Assembly (NCBI GenBank): GCA_015061315.1
Contig: SUWV01000023.1
Coordinates: 1 to 39,879, forward strand
Length of the DNA stretch: 39,879 nucleotides
From: Lentimicrobiaceae bacterium
Lineage (GTDB): Bacteria; Bacteroidota; Bacteroidia; Bacteroidales; F082
Direction: 5' to 3'
Numbering within the stretch: position 1 is the stretch's first letter; each line of letters starts with the position of its first letter. Shown here piece by piece: positions 31,799 through 39,445 of this stretch. The translations under genes and the position numbers were made by a program. The notes under the pieces were generated by a model, which saw only the letters and a program-made list of their open reading frames with translations, did no database searches and was not told the origin of the DNA.

Positions 31799-31912
31799 GA
31801 GCCCTGGAAGGGCGACATACAATAGGCAGACGATGAAGCGTAGCGCAATCTCTGCTGTAAGGGCGTGAGATAAATAGTAACCGCGACAACAAGTCGGCGA
31901 ACCAAAATTATG
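31799..31912. repeat. Probable dispersed non-coding element
   Basis: GAGCCCTGGAAGGGCGACAT and the following GC-richer segment with AGGGCG repeats resemble intergenic elements I recall from Bacteroidetes genomes. Only one copy is in the window. The interval 31722-32011 has no gene; a 70-codon reading frame across it looks spurious. Confidence 0.35.
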
Positions 31913-31917
31913 AATTA

Positions 31918-31947
31918 AAAAAAGAGCTGCTAAGATGATAGCAGCTC
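31918..31947 (-). terminator. Terminator of the PUR-family gene
   Basis: GAGCTGCT and AGCAGCTC form a perfect stem, followed on the minus strand by TTTTTTT. A TCAATTG/TTAATTG array (31955-32010) separates it from the gene. Confidence 0.8.
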
Positions 31948-32011
31948 CTTTAATTATCAATTGTCAATTGTCAACTGTTAATTGTTAATTGTAAATTGTC
32001 AATTGTCAATT

Positions 32012-32359
32012 TTATTTGTCGAGTTCATCGAACCATGCGTCGATTGATTTGTCGTCATCAAACTCATCGTGTTTTGGTTCGTCGAAATAACCTTCTGGAT
32101 ATTCGCCTGTCTCAATGAAATTCAATGTGTCTCTTAAAGCATTGCTGAATTTTTCAAAGTCTTCTTTATAAAGGAAAAGTTTATGCTTCTCATAGAAAAA
32201 GCGATTCTGCTCGTTGCTGAAACGACGTTTGCTTTCAGTGATGGTTATATACTTCTCTTCACCTTTTGTTGTTTTTACATCGAAGAAATATGTGCGCTTG
32301 CCTGCACGTACTGCCTTCGAAAACAATTCCTCACGATTGTTCATCTTTTCATTTTCCAT
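32012..32359 (-). CDS. PUR-family DNA/RNA-binding protein (DUF3276)
   Basis: About 115 residues. PUR-alpha-like fold common in Bacteroidetes and spirochaetes: VRAGKRTYFFDVKTTKGEEK, YITITESKRRF, YEKHKLFLYKEDFEKFSNAL. The acidic C-terminus (DEFDDDKSIDAWFDELD) is typical. Likely binds single-stranded nucleic acid. ATG at 32359 chosen because a longer frame begins inside the -7 element at 32402-32409. Confidence 0.88.
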   Translation of the reverse strand: MENEKMNNREELFSKAVRAGKRTYFFDVKTTKGEEKYITITESKRRFSNEQNRFFYEKHKLFLYKEDFEKFSNALRDTLNFIETGEYPEGYFDEPKHDEFDDDKSIDAWFDELDK

Positions 32360-32401
32360 AACTGTCAAAATTTTGTGTTCTACGAATGTATTTTGATTTA
32401 G

Positions 32402-32409
32402 CAAAAATA
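32402..32409 (-). promoter_or_regulatory. -7 element of the PUR gene
   Basis: TATTTTTG followed by C on the minus strand, 43 bp upstream of the chosen start. Confidence 0.5.
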
Positions 32410-32501
32410 TAAAAAAATAGTAGTTGTCAATACTTTATTTTAAAAAAAAATATATTTCCTTCTTATTTCGTTTTTTTACATAATGATAGACTTAAAATTA
32501 T

Positions 32502-32509
32502 TACCTTTG
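32502..32509 (+). promoter_or_regulatory. -7 element of the exonuclease gene
   Basis: TACCTTTG, 23 bp before the start at 32532; divergent from the PUR promoter. Confidence 0.55.
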
Positions 32510-32531
32510 AGGCTTAAAATTTATTACAGTT

Positions 32532-33350
32532 ATGAAGTTGAATTTAAAGAAACCTATAGCTTTTTTCGATCTTGAAACTACAGGTCTTAATCCAGTGCAT
32601 GATCGTATCGTTGAAATAAGCGTGTTGAAAGTCAATACTAACGGAGAAGAAGAACAGAAGACATGGCTCGTAAATCCAGGTTGTCCTATACCTCCTGAAA
32701 CGACGGCAGTACATCATATCTCCGACCTCGATGTCAAGGGCTGCCCTTCGTTTAAAGAGCTCGCTCCTACCATAGTTAAATTCCTCACTTCTTGTGACCT
32801 CGCAGGCTATAACATTCTTAAATTCGATCTCCCTATGCTGATGGAAGAGTTCCTCCGAGCTGGTATCGACTTCGATATTAAGTCGCGACAGATTATCGAC
32901 GTGATGAATATCTTTATGAAAATGGAACCTCGTAGCTTAAAAGGCGCTTATCGTTTCTTTATGAATAAGGAGTTAGACGACGCTCACTCAGCTTCTGCCG
33001 ATACTATGGCGACCTACGAAGTCATGATGGCTATGCTAGATAAATATAAGGATGTTGAATATACTGATAATAAAGGCGTGACATCGGTGCCTGTGCAAAA
33101 CGATATCCAACAGCTCTCCACCTTCTCGGCTCATAATAAAAATGCCGACCTTATGGGACAAATAGTCTTCGATGAGGAAGGCAAGGAAGTGTTTAAGTTC
33201 GGAAAACATAAAGATAAAAGAGTTGAGGACGTGTTCCGCTTTGAACCTCAATATTACGATTGGATTATGAAAAGCGATTTCCCAGAATATACAAAAAAAA
33301 TTCTTACCGCAATAAAATTAAGAATGAGCGGTAAGAATATAAGATTATGA
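32532..33350 (+). CDS. DnaQ-like 3'-5' exonuclease
   Basis: 272 residues. DEDD-family exonuclease as in the DNA polymerase III epsilon subunit. Exo I IAFFDLETTGL (Asp, Glu), Exo II GYNILKFDLPML (Asp), Exo III DDAHSASADTMAT (His, Asp), so DEDDh. A ~90-residue C-terminal part (VFKFGKHKDKRVEDVF, QYYDWIMKSDFP) resembles a domain common in Bacteroidetes exonucleases. Whether it proofreads or repairs is open. Confidence 0.93.
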   Translation: MKLNLKKPIAFFDLETTGLNPVHDRIVEISVLKVNTNGEEEQKTWLVNPGCPIPPETTAVHHISDLDVKGCPSFKELAPTIVKFLTSCDLAGYNILKFDLPMLMEEFLRAGIDFDIKSRQIIDVMNIFMKMEPRSLKGAYRFFMNKELDDAHSASADTMATYEVMMAMLDKYKDVEYTDNKGVTSVPVQNDIQQLSTFSAHNKNADLMGQIVFDEEGKEVFKFGKHKDKRVEDVFRFEPQYYDWIMKSDFPEYTKKILTAIKLRMSGKNIRL

Positions 33351-33357
33351 GTAATAA

Positions 33358-33411
33358 GTAGAGACGTATCAATGATTACTATTTGACATTAACAAGCATT
33401 GATGCGCCTCT
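33358..33411. repeat. Palindromic element used as terminator between exonuclease and GH20 genes
   Basis: GTAGAGACGTATCAATG pairs with CATTGATGCGCCTC (two mismatches), followed by TTTTTTT. Same family as in-gene elements at 21958 and 34094. Confidence 0.8.
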
Positions 33412-33415
33412 TTTT

Positions 33416-36217
33416 TTATTCTATAACTATCTCATCTAAAAACATCCACGATGGATTGTTGTATCCAGGCAATCCTTCTGGAATAAGACCCGGATTCTCG
33501 ATGATGATTTTTACATATCGGCTCGATAATCCTTTCACGTCGAGGTTTCTTTTTACTATCGTAGTCTTCGATTTCTCGACTTCTTCATAAATGTCGAAAG
33601 TCTTGTATTCTTTATAATTGATACCGTCGTTGGAAGTTAAAACCTTTATCGTTTTTGGCATAAGAATCCAGTCGTGAGGATTTGTGTTGAAGTTGATTTT
33701 TATAGAGTTGAGGTTTTCTTTCTTTCCGAAGTCTAACTCTATGTCGCAGTCTGTTCCGTAAAATCCCTGCCAATTGCCGTCTTTGTAATCCATACTTCCT
33801 ATCGCTCCGTTGAGCAAGGCATCTTCACTGCCACCAGAATATTCCGGACGATAGTTGCCTGCAACAGTATTCAACTTCCTAAAATGTCCCATTCCCTTAT
33901 GATAAAGGATGTACTTCTCGCTGATAATCTTCTCTCCATTATCTCCATAACAAGCGGCTTTCACAATACAAGAACGTTCAATGGCAAAAGGCTCTGAATA
34001 AACCATGCTGTTCTTGTCAGGCTCGCTGCCATCGACAGTATAATAAATAGGTCTGTCGTTGAAGATGGTTTTCAGAATTATTGTTGGTCTATAAGACGTG
34101 TCAATGACATCTTGTTTATTATTTTGTGTCATTGACGCGTCTCTACTTGTTGACTTGTTGGCTTGTTGACTTGTTGACTCTATAAATACTTTATTCCCTG
34201 CATCAAGAACATCTCTCGCAATCTTGTCGTAACGTTCTGTAAACACATTTCTATAATACGAACGCGACTCCATATCCCAAGCTTTGACAAATCTTTTCTT
34301 CAGAAGATGCAAAGAATCTAAGAACTGCTCCGACATTTGTTTTGATGCAGCGATGTTTTCTTCAGTAGGATTTTGTAATGTGTTATAAAGGTTTTGTTTT
34401 AGCTCGTTCTTCATCGCTCCGACGTAAGTCCTGTAAGCAGATAATATCGCAGCATCGAAGATTTCTGTGTTAGTAGTTATCTCTCTTCTGTCTTTCAATA
34501 AGTTCTTGTAAATCTCAAACGATTTCTCTTTGTACTCTTTGTTTAAGGCGACGTTTGCCGAATCGAACTCTGAAGGATAAAATTCTAATAGAGGAGCGTT
34601 GATAACAGTGAAGTTCATCAGATTTGTTGTCGATGACTCGTCGATTAATTTATTTAATTCGTATAAGTTAGTCATACATAGTAACGGCTCTTTGTCTTGT
34701 TGACTTGTTGACTCGTTGACTCCAAAATATTGAACGTTGAAGTTCTCATTAAAAATCTTTTCTCTCTCGATTCTTTCATTTTCATCGTTGCTTTTCAATG
34801 TGTTCCAGCTTGTCTCGGCGCACCATATCATAGCGTGCCATGTTGAGTTGAACATCGTCTCTCCGTAGTCGTCCCATGCAGTGTTGATGATGCCTTTAGC
34901 TCCGTGTCTTTCTGCGTCGCGGGCGAAGTTGGCGATGTTCTTGATGTAGTTGTCGATGTATGGAAATGATGTCGCCCAGCAGCTTGCGCCTGGAGCTACC
35001 CAGAACTCGTGCCCCGAGTTTTTAAAAGGTTCTATCATCTCGTCGAAGCTGTCACGACCGCCGTAGCTCCATACTATAAATTGTATGTCTTCTGGAAGTT
35101 GTTTTATCATCTCAGGATTCTTGGCGATGATGTCTCCCCACATCATCACGTCTTTGTCGTATTTCTGTAAAATTTCGTAGACCTTATTGATATGTTGGCA
35201 ATATGCGTTCTCAGCACCGATGCTGTCGATATAGGATTTCGCTTTTCCGTTGCCGAGACTCTCTGTCTCATCGCAGTTGATGTTAAAATATTTCGATTCG
35301 TATGCTTGAGCCGTCTCTCCGAGAAGCACTTCCAAAAACTCGTAAGTCTCATCAACGCCAGGATTGAAGTTGAAGCGTGTGTCTTTTAAGTCATCGTAGA
35401 AAGGATTGTCGAGAGTCTTTTCTGCATGAGCGAAACATTGTTGATTGCCGATAAATTCTATATAATAATCTTTGGCGAAGTCGGTCAGTTCTTTTATCTC
35501 TTCGGCGGTGAGTCCGTCGGTAGGAGCGATGTCGGGATAATCTTCAAGTTTGAAAAGATGTTCGGTGTAAAGGTTGAAGAAGTTGAACTTATATTCAGCG
35601 AGGCGGCGAATCTCTTCCTTGATAAATTCCTTCGTCGGGATAGGACCGCGACTGATGTCATCCATCCATCCACGATATTCAAGAGAAGGATAGTCGAAGA
35701 TATTATAGCAAGGAATATTCAGATTGTTTTCTGTGAGAAGTTGGTGACGGATAAGTTGCTTTAAACTTTGAGCTCCGTAAAAAAGACCTTGCGATGTTGA
35801 TGCTGAAACATGAATGAATTTGTCTTTAATTATAATGTTATATCCTTGATTGATTCTTAGAGCCTGAATCTTTGTTAATGAATCGTAGCTTAAAAATGAT
35901 GAAGGTCGTATTAGCTCAAATGTAACATATTTCTTCTTATTTTTTTTTGAGATATCTAAATCGAGACCTGTTATTTCTTGAATGTCATTTTTAAAAACAT
36001 TGATGATTCTTGATATTTCTTCATCTTCATTATCAAGTAATACACAAGATTCATCTAAGACAAAATAGCCTGTTGTTAAATAACTGACATCTTGCGGACT
36101 CGGAATAATTCCGATATCGGATGTTAAACTTTGTCTGTTGTCTGTTGTCTGTTGTCCGTTGACATATAACGAAAATATAACTGCAAAAAATAATAATATT
36201 TTTTTCATAATCTTCAA
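33416..36217 (-). CDS. GH20 beta-N-acetylhexosaminidase-like enzyme with C-terminal sugar-binding domains
   Basis: 933 residues with signal peptide (KKILLFFAVIFSLYVNG). N-terminal GH20b domain (about 35-170), then the catalytic barrel: FDYPSLEYRGWMDDISRG and the Asp-Glu pair in FNINCDETESLGNGKAK (D316, E317). C-terminal chitobiase-like segment (IYYTVDGSEPDKNSMVYSEP) and F5/8 type C-like domain (about 790-933). It probably releases terminal GlcNAc or GalNAc from glycans, in periplasm or outside. Repeat arrays encode residues ~18-29 (QQTTDNRQS), ~498-508 (NESTSQQDK) and, with a palindrome, ~679-708. Confidence 0.88.
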   Translation of the reverse strand: MKIMKKILLFFAVIFSLYVNGQQTTDNRQSLTSDIGIIPSPQDVSYLTTGYFVLDESCVLLDNEDEEISRIINVFKNDIQEITGLDLDISKKNKKKYVTFELIRPSSFLSYDSLTKIQALRINQGYNIIIKDKFIHVSASTSQGLFYGAQSLKQLIRHQLLTENNLNIPCYNIFDYPSLEYRGWMDDISRGPIPTKEFIKEEIRRLAEYKFNFFNLYTEHLFKLEDYPDIAPTDGLTAEEIKELTDFAKDYYIEFIGNQQCFAHAEKTLDNPFYDDLKDTRFNFNPGVDETYEFLEVLLGETAQAYESKYFNINCDETESLGNGKAKSYIDSIGAENAYCQHINKVYEILQKYDKDVMMWGDIIAKNPEMIKQLPEDIQFIVWSYGGRDSFDEMIEPFKNSGHEFWVAPGASCWATSFPYIDNYIKNIANFARDAERHGAKGIINTAWDDYGETMFNSTWHAMIWCAETSWNTLKSNDENERIEREKIFNENFNVQYFGVNESTSQQDKEPLLCMTNLYELNKLIDESSTTNLMNFTVINAPLLEFYPSEFDSANVALNKEYKEKSFEIYKNLLKDRREITTNTEIFDAAILSAYRTYVGAMKNELKQNLYNTLQNPTEENIAASKQMSEQFLDSLHLLKKRFVKAWDMESRSYYRNVFTERYDKIARDVLDAGNKVFIESTSQQANKSTSRDASMTQNNKQDVIDTSYRPTIILKTIFNDRPIYYTVDGSEPDKNSMVYSEPFAIERSCIVKAACYGDNGEKIISEKYILYHKGMGHFRKLNTVAGNYRPEYSGGSEDALLNGAIGSMDYKDGNWQGFYGTDCDIELDFGKKENLNSIKINFNTNPHDWILMPKTIKVLTSNDGINYKEYKTFDIYEEVEKSKTTIVKRNLDVKGLSSRYVKIIIENPGLIPEGLPGYNNPSWMFLDEIVIE
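34094..34146 (-). repeat. Palindromic element inside the GH20 gene
   Basis: Coding strand GACGCGTCAATGACA pairs with TGTCATTGACACGTC around a loop holding AATAATAAACAAGA, border AGTAGAGACG. It reads SRDASMTQNNKQDVIDTS, the same frame as at 21958. Confidence 0.92.
34149..34181 (-). repeat. In-gene octamer array abutting the GH20 palindrome
   Basis: TTGACTTG TTGGCTTG TTGACTTG TTGACTC on the plus strand; coding strand ESTSQQANKSTS. Confidence 0.92.
34690..34722 (-). repeat. In-gene octamer array, GH20 middle
   Basis: TTGTCTTG TTGACTTG TTGACTCG TTGACTC on the plus strand, read as NESTSQQDK after the catalytic barrel. Confidence 0.9.
36131..36163 (-). repeat. TCTGTTG heptamer array at the mature N-terminus of GH20
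   Basis: TCTGTTG repeated three times plus TCCGTTG; coding strand gives NGQQTTDNRQS directly at the likely signal-peptide cleavage site. Confidence 0.85.
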
Positions 36218-36240
36218 TTTTCTGTTTTTATTTTAATATA

Positions 36241-36319
36241 AAGACGCATCAATGTTTATTAATATTTTTAGGAATCATTGATACGTCTTAGCAATGTACG
36301 CGGCAAGCCACGTCCCTAC
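36241..36319. repeat. Two adjacent palindromic elements upstream of unknown gene end
   Basis: AAGACGCATCAATG pairs with CATTGATACGTCTT (36241-36289). Next, GTACGCGGCAAGCCACGTCCCTAC (two 12-base halves, 36296-36319) is a second palindrome ending in GTCCCTAC, then TTAATTG units. Confidence 0.82.
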
Positions 36320-36342
36320 AATTGTTAACTGTAAATTGTTAA

Positions 36343-36813
36343 TTATATATCAAACCCTGGCGCATTGACGCTGAGCATATCGTATAAATCATCTATGCCC
36401 ATTCCATCGACGAGACGTTTGATGATAGGAGGGAAGTCGCTGCCTTGATTGACGTATCCGTCCTTGTAAATATCATCTTTCAAGAACTTGTTTATGTTTT
36501 CAAAGATTTCATCGTCATACAAAAATGAATGTAAGACGTCGGTGTCGGTTTGGAAGTCGAAATACATCTTGCCGTCTTTTCTGTTCTGACCGTGATAGTT
36601 ATCGACGACGATAAAACGTTTCATTCCGAATTGATATATGTCGCAGATAAGTTCACATTCGTCGGTTATAGAAAGTGAGCAAACGCCGTTGTCGTTGATT
36701 ACGAATTTACCTCCGATGCGAGGTTTATGAGTCTCGTTATAGAATTGTTGAGCTTTTTGTGCGTCTTCAAAAGAAGGGAAGCGCATGTAAAAATCGTAGT
36801 ATTTGTGTGTCAT
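36343..36813 (-). CDS. Hypothetical protein
   Basis: 156 residues, no family I recognise. Acidic, no signal peptide or membrane segment. Features visible: FYMRFPSFEDAQKAQQFY near the start, a beta-rich centre (GGKFVINDNGVCSLSITDE, RFIVVDNYHG) and a conserved-looking VDGMGIDDLYDML near the end. Lone minus-strand gene between the GH20 gene and TerB. It ends in a TTAATTG-like array that supplies the stop region. Confidence 0.65.
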   Translation of the reverse strand: MTHKYYDFYMRFPSFEDAQKAQQFYNETHKPRIGGKFVINDNGVCSLSITDECELICDIYQFGMKRFIVVDNYHGQNRKDGKMYFDFQTDTDVLHSFLYDDEIFENINKFLKDDIYKDGYVNQGSDFPPIIKRLVDGMGIDDLYDMLSVNAPGFDI

Positions 36814-37009
36814 GATAATTTTCTTTTTTGCAAAGATAATTATTTTTTTTCAAAGGCTTTGAACAAAATGAAACGCTTAGTTGTATAATGTATGGTTTTG
36901 GTTATACATTTCAATTTTCTCAAATGATCGAAAAGCGTTCAAGTTCCCAGCTGAGCGCTTTTCTTGTTTCATAACCGTTGATTGTTAATAATTTTTATGT
37001 TTTTTTCTC

Positions 37010-37040
37010 TTGCGTATTATTCCTTTCTGTTGTATTTTTG
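37010..37040 (+). promoter_or_regulatory. Orphan promoter, copy A of a duplicated segment
   Basis: TTG (37010-37012) and TATTTTTG (37033-37040) are 20 bp apart. The surrounding ~70 bp (36980-37053) match 37640-37718. It points at the 3' end of a minus-strand gene and a palindrome (37060-37084), with no plus-strand gene after it. A GAAAAGCG/CGCTTTTC hairpin lies upstream (36929-36962). Confidence 0.6.
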
Positions 37041-37059
37041 TAGATGAAAATATGTGAAA

Positions 37060-37084
37060 GAGTCACACTTTCGTGTGACCCTAC
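37060..37084. repeat. GTCACAC palindrome with CCTAC border
   Basis: GTCACAC (37062-37068) pairs with GTGTGAC (37073-37079), followed by CCTAC. Related in layout to 38832-38854 and 38930-38953. Confidence 0.75.
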
Positions 37085-37090
37085 AATGCT

Positions 37091-37531
37091 TTAATCTTTC
37101 TTCTCCATCATCTCTGCAAGTTCATTGACGACATCTTCTACATAGAAATTGTCGGTGATGAAGTTGATTACCTTTGCCACCATCTCATCGACGACTTGGT
37201 ACGGAATCTTCATCTTTATCGCCATGGCTCGGCAGAATATCATCTCGTTTTCGTTGAGGTCGCCATCAATCATCATTAGTAAGATGAGGTCGTAAAGCTG
37301 CTCGATTTTCTCGATGTCGTTTTCTGGCATGATGAATCTGATGCCGTCAGGATCGTTGATAATCTGTTTCATCTCATCGGCTGTCATCCCGACTTCCGTT
37401 GCTACGTTAGCTACATATTGTCTTTCTTCATCGGAAAATTTGCCGTCGGCGTAAGCCAATGCTACCAAGTTACGGACGTGGCTCATCATCTTTTTTCTGT
37501 CGCCACGATTTTTTAATTCCATTGCACTCAT
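37091..37531 (-). CDS. TerB-like (tellurite resistance family) protein
   Basis: 146 residues, all helical. TerB pattern with paired acidic metal-binding motifs: LVALAYADGKFSDEERQYV and LILLMMIDGDLNENEMIFC. The name comes from tellurite resistance, but single TerB-like proteins have no known role. No ter operon is present. Cytoplasmic; stands alone. Confidence 0.85.
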   Translation of the reverse strand: MSAMELKNRGDRKKMMSHVRNLVALAYADGKFSDEERQYVANVATEVGMTADEMKQIINDPDGIRFIMPENDIEKIEQLYDLILLMMIDGDLNENEMIFCRAMAIKMKIPYQVVDEMVAKVINFITDNFYVEDVVNELAEMMEKKD

Positions 37532-37670
37532 GTTGGTTGTTTTAGGGTTAAACTTTTTTGAAATAACATAAACGTAATGCTTTTATTGTGAGCGATTCAA
37601 TGAAAGAAGTGATTGTATAAATGAACGCTTTTTTTATGTTAAATGTTAATGATTTTTATGATTTTTTCTC

Positions 37671-37701
37671 TTGCATAATGTTCCATTCTATTGTATTCTT
37701 G
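37671..37701 (+). promoter_or_regulatory. Promoter, copy B of a duplicated segment, ahead of the 5'-nucleotidase remnant
   Basis: TTG (37671-37673) and TATTCTTG (37694-37701) with the same 20-bp spacer as copy A. The interval 37532-37842 holds no intact gene. Confidence 0.6.
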
Positions 37702-37842
37702 TAGGTAAAAATAAATATGTAATTACCAAATAATCAAAATATGGAAACTGATATACTTAAAAATATGGATGTGTGAGATTTTGAGATATGGAACCAAAAT
37801 TTATAAATCGTAAAAAGTAATCTTATGAAATAAATTCAATTT

Positions 37843-38325
37843 TTGATTTACAGTACGCCGAAGGAGGACGTTAAAATAGAAGCTGTTGTGAAAGATAAAG
37901 GTCGTATTTCTCGCATTCAGGCTGAAAATAAGGCTGAAGCAGAATATGTGATCGCACTCGCTCATCTCGGCGATCTGGAATAAGATGGAGGTCATCCGAA
38001 TTCAGTTGGTCTTATTAACAATACAAATGGAATCGATGCTGTTATAGACGGACACGAACATAGCATCATAGAAAGAAAGATTCGTGCCAAACAAAGATGG
38101 TAAGCCTGTATTGTTGACGTCGATTTGAGTCGTAATTACACTATCGATAGTATTGACTATCTCGTTATAGAGTTGGGCAGTTCGGAAATCTTGCGTGCTG
38201 CAGAACCACAGGATGTATATTGGACAAATGACCTCGAAGCACTGATATATTACATTGATAGACTCGGCGGTAAAATAGATTCACGTTATGAAAATGTCGA
38301 GGGTAGGATAGTGGTGAAATATTAG
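37843..38325 (+). pseudogene. Decayed 5'-nucleotidase/2',3'-cyclic phosphodiesterase
   Basis: Fragments of an UshA-like enzyme in order: IYSTPKEDVKIEAVV; YVIALAHLGDLE then a TAA (37981); in the same frame GIDAVIDGHEHSIIE, which holds the metal-binding GHxH; after a +1 shift NKDGKPVLLTS; then a jump to the end of the C-terminal domain (YTIDSIDYLVI, LEALIYYIDRLGGKIDSRYE, GRIVVKY). The N-terminal metal-binding half and most of the middle are missing. An intact enzyme would have cleaved extracellular nucleotides. At least one stop, one frameshift and two deletions make function impossible. Confidence 0.82.
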
Positions 38326-38744
38326 GATTTCTTAAAAGGAATCTTATATCCAAAATTAAATCCCATTACGGTAAGATAAAAATGACAGTTGTTATTTCTT
38401 AACCCGATTTTGGGAAGAACATAATATAAATTAGTTCCAGGTAATATCATAGGTTCGATGCTATAGCAAAGTGCAGCGTTTCCTATGATATTCTTTTTTG
38501 TTATGTCGCCGCTTATCTCAATGCTGAGTGGAAAACATATATCGTAGAAGGCAGCGGATATGACGCCGCCACCTATGGCTATTGCGAAATGCTTATTGAA
38601 TTCGTAGCCAACAGAACCGATGATTCCTGGAATCGGATATGCTATGTTAGCAGAAGTCTTGGCGTAGAGACCTCTGTGTTCTTGGGAATAAGAATTAGAA
38701 CATAAAAGAAATATGGTTAATAGTGTTAATACTTTTGTTTTCAT
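38322..38744 (-). CDS. Small outer-membrane-type protein
   Basis: 140 residues with a signal peptide (KVLTLLTIFLLCSNSYSQ). Beta-rich with IIGSVGYEFNKHFAIAIGGG and a C-terminal barrel-like strand FNFGYKIPFKK. Possibly a minimal or shortened beta-barrel. A truncated paralogue lies 150 bp upstream. Function unknown. -7 element TATTTTTG at 38772-38765. Confidence 0.7.
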   Translation of the reverse strand: MKTKVLTLLTIFLLCSNSYSQEHRGLYAKTSANIAYPIPGIIGSVGYEFNKHFAIAIGGGVISAAFYDICFPLSIEISGDITKKNIIGNAALCYSIEPMILPGTNLYYVLPKIGLRNNNCHFYLTVMGFNFGYKIPFKKS

Positions 38745-38831
38745 GGTTTAAATTTGATGAAGTACAAAAATATTAAAAATAATTAAAGACGTACTGACGT
38801 TTGTTATATTGTTTTTAGACGTAATTGTTTA

Positions 38832-38854
38832 AGACATACGTCCGTATGTCTCTA
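38832..38854. repeat. Palindrome AGACATACG-tc-CGTATGTCT with CTAC border
   Basis: Perfect 9-bp arms (38832-38840, 38843-38851) then CTAC-like end (TCTCTACG overlaps the right arm). Same TC loop as 38934-38953 with different arms. Confidence 0.82.
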
Positions 38855-38904
38855 CGTGAGATTCGTGTATGAAGAGATGCTACGAATTTATATTTTCAAT
38901 GACG

Positions 38905-39096
38905 AATCTGTTTAACAGCAGCGACTATGGTAGAGTCACACGTCCGTGTGACTGAAACTGGAAATGAAACAATATGAAACATATTTATGCAAAACGCTGC
39001 CGATAAGATGCCTCCTCCAATACCAATTGAGAAATGCTTGTTGAATTCATATCCTACCGAGCCTAACAATGCAGGACAAGGATATGCGATTTTGGA
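38905..39096 (-). pseudogene. Truncated paralogue of the small outer-membrane protein
   Basis: The peptide KIAYPCPALLGSVGYEFNKH then FSIGIGGGILSAAF is clearly homologous to 38322-38744, but the signal peptide is missing and similarity stops after about 40 residues. The reading frame then runs through a palindrome (38930-38953) that encodes SVTRTCDS. No proper start is seen. Confidence 0.75.
38930..38953. repeat. Palindrome AGTCACACG-tc-CGTGTGACT with GTAGAG border
   Basis: Perfect 9-bp arms (38934-38942, 38945-38953) preceded by GTAG. It sits at the point where the truncated paralogue loses similarity. Confidence 0.82.
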
Positions 39097-39107
39097 GATC
39101 ACGATCC

Positions 39108-39350
39108 TTACAAAGAATCGTCATTTTCTTCATCTTCATGTTGTTTAGCGATAGTTTCTAAGATAAATATAACCACTTCTATAGCAAGTCCTGCGGCTAT
39201 CAAGAAATTCTCCCATAAGATTGGTAGCCAGTGCGTGAGTTTTAATATTGCACCGATTAGAACTAACAAAGCACCAATTCCATAGCAATAAGTCATGAAC
39301 TTTTTCCCTTCTGGAGATTGTAACCAATAAGAGAATCTGCTTCTTCTCAT
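39108..39350 (-). CDS. Short GldL-like membrane protein
   Basis: 80 residues with two transmembrane helices (about 22-40 and 46-66). The pattern YGIGALLVLIGAILKLTHW and GLAIEVVIFILE matches the N-terminal membrane part of GldL (PorL), the proton-driven motor subunit of type IX secretion, including a Glu in the second helix (E58). GldL has a long cytoplasmic tail; here only AKQHEDEENDD follows. A DUF-type relative of GldL rather than the motor subunit itself. Confidence 0.65.
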   Translation of the reverse strand: MRRSRFSYWLQSPEGKKFMTYCYGIGALLVLIGAILKLTHWLPILWENFLIAAGLAIEVVIFILETIAKQHEDEENDDSL

Positions 39351-39378
39351 TTTGTGATATAATTAAAAATAAATTAAT

Positions 39379-39440
39379 AAAAAAAAGGTTTAAAGCTAAG
39401 ACATCTCTGCCTTAAACCTTAAACCTTAAACTTTAAACCA
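39379..39440 (-). terminator. Terminator plus CTTAAAC array after the oxidoreductase gene
   Basis: On the minus strand AAGGTTTAA pairs with TTTAAACCTT and is followed by TTTTTTT. CCTTAAA heptamer units make up one arm (39411-39438). Confidence 0.7.
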
Positions 39441-39445
39441 GTTTA

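Noticed and set aside
31748..31960. 70-codon minus-strand ORF
   Set aside because: It runs through a terminator hairpin and a probable dispersed element; composition is unlike neighbouring genes.
37091..37531. Tellurite-resistance operon
   Set aside because: Only one TerB-like protein; no terC, terD or terZ neighbours.
37801..37995. Minus-strand 64-codon ORF
   Set aside because: Antisense shadow of the 5'-nucleotidase remnant.
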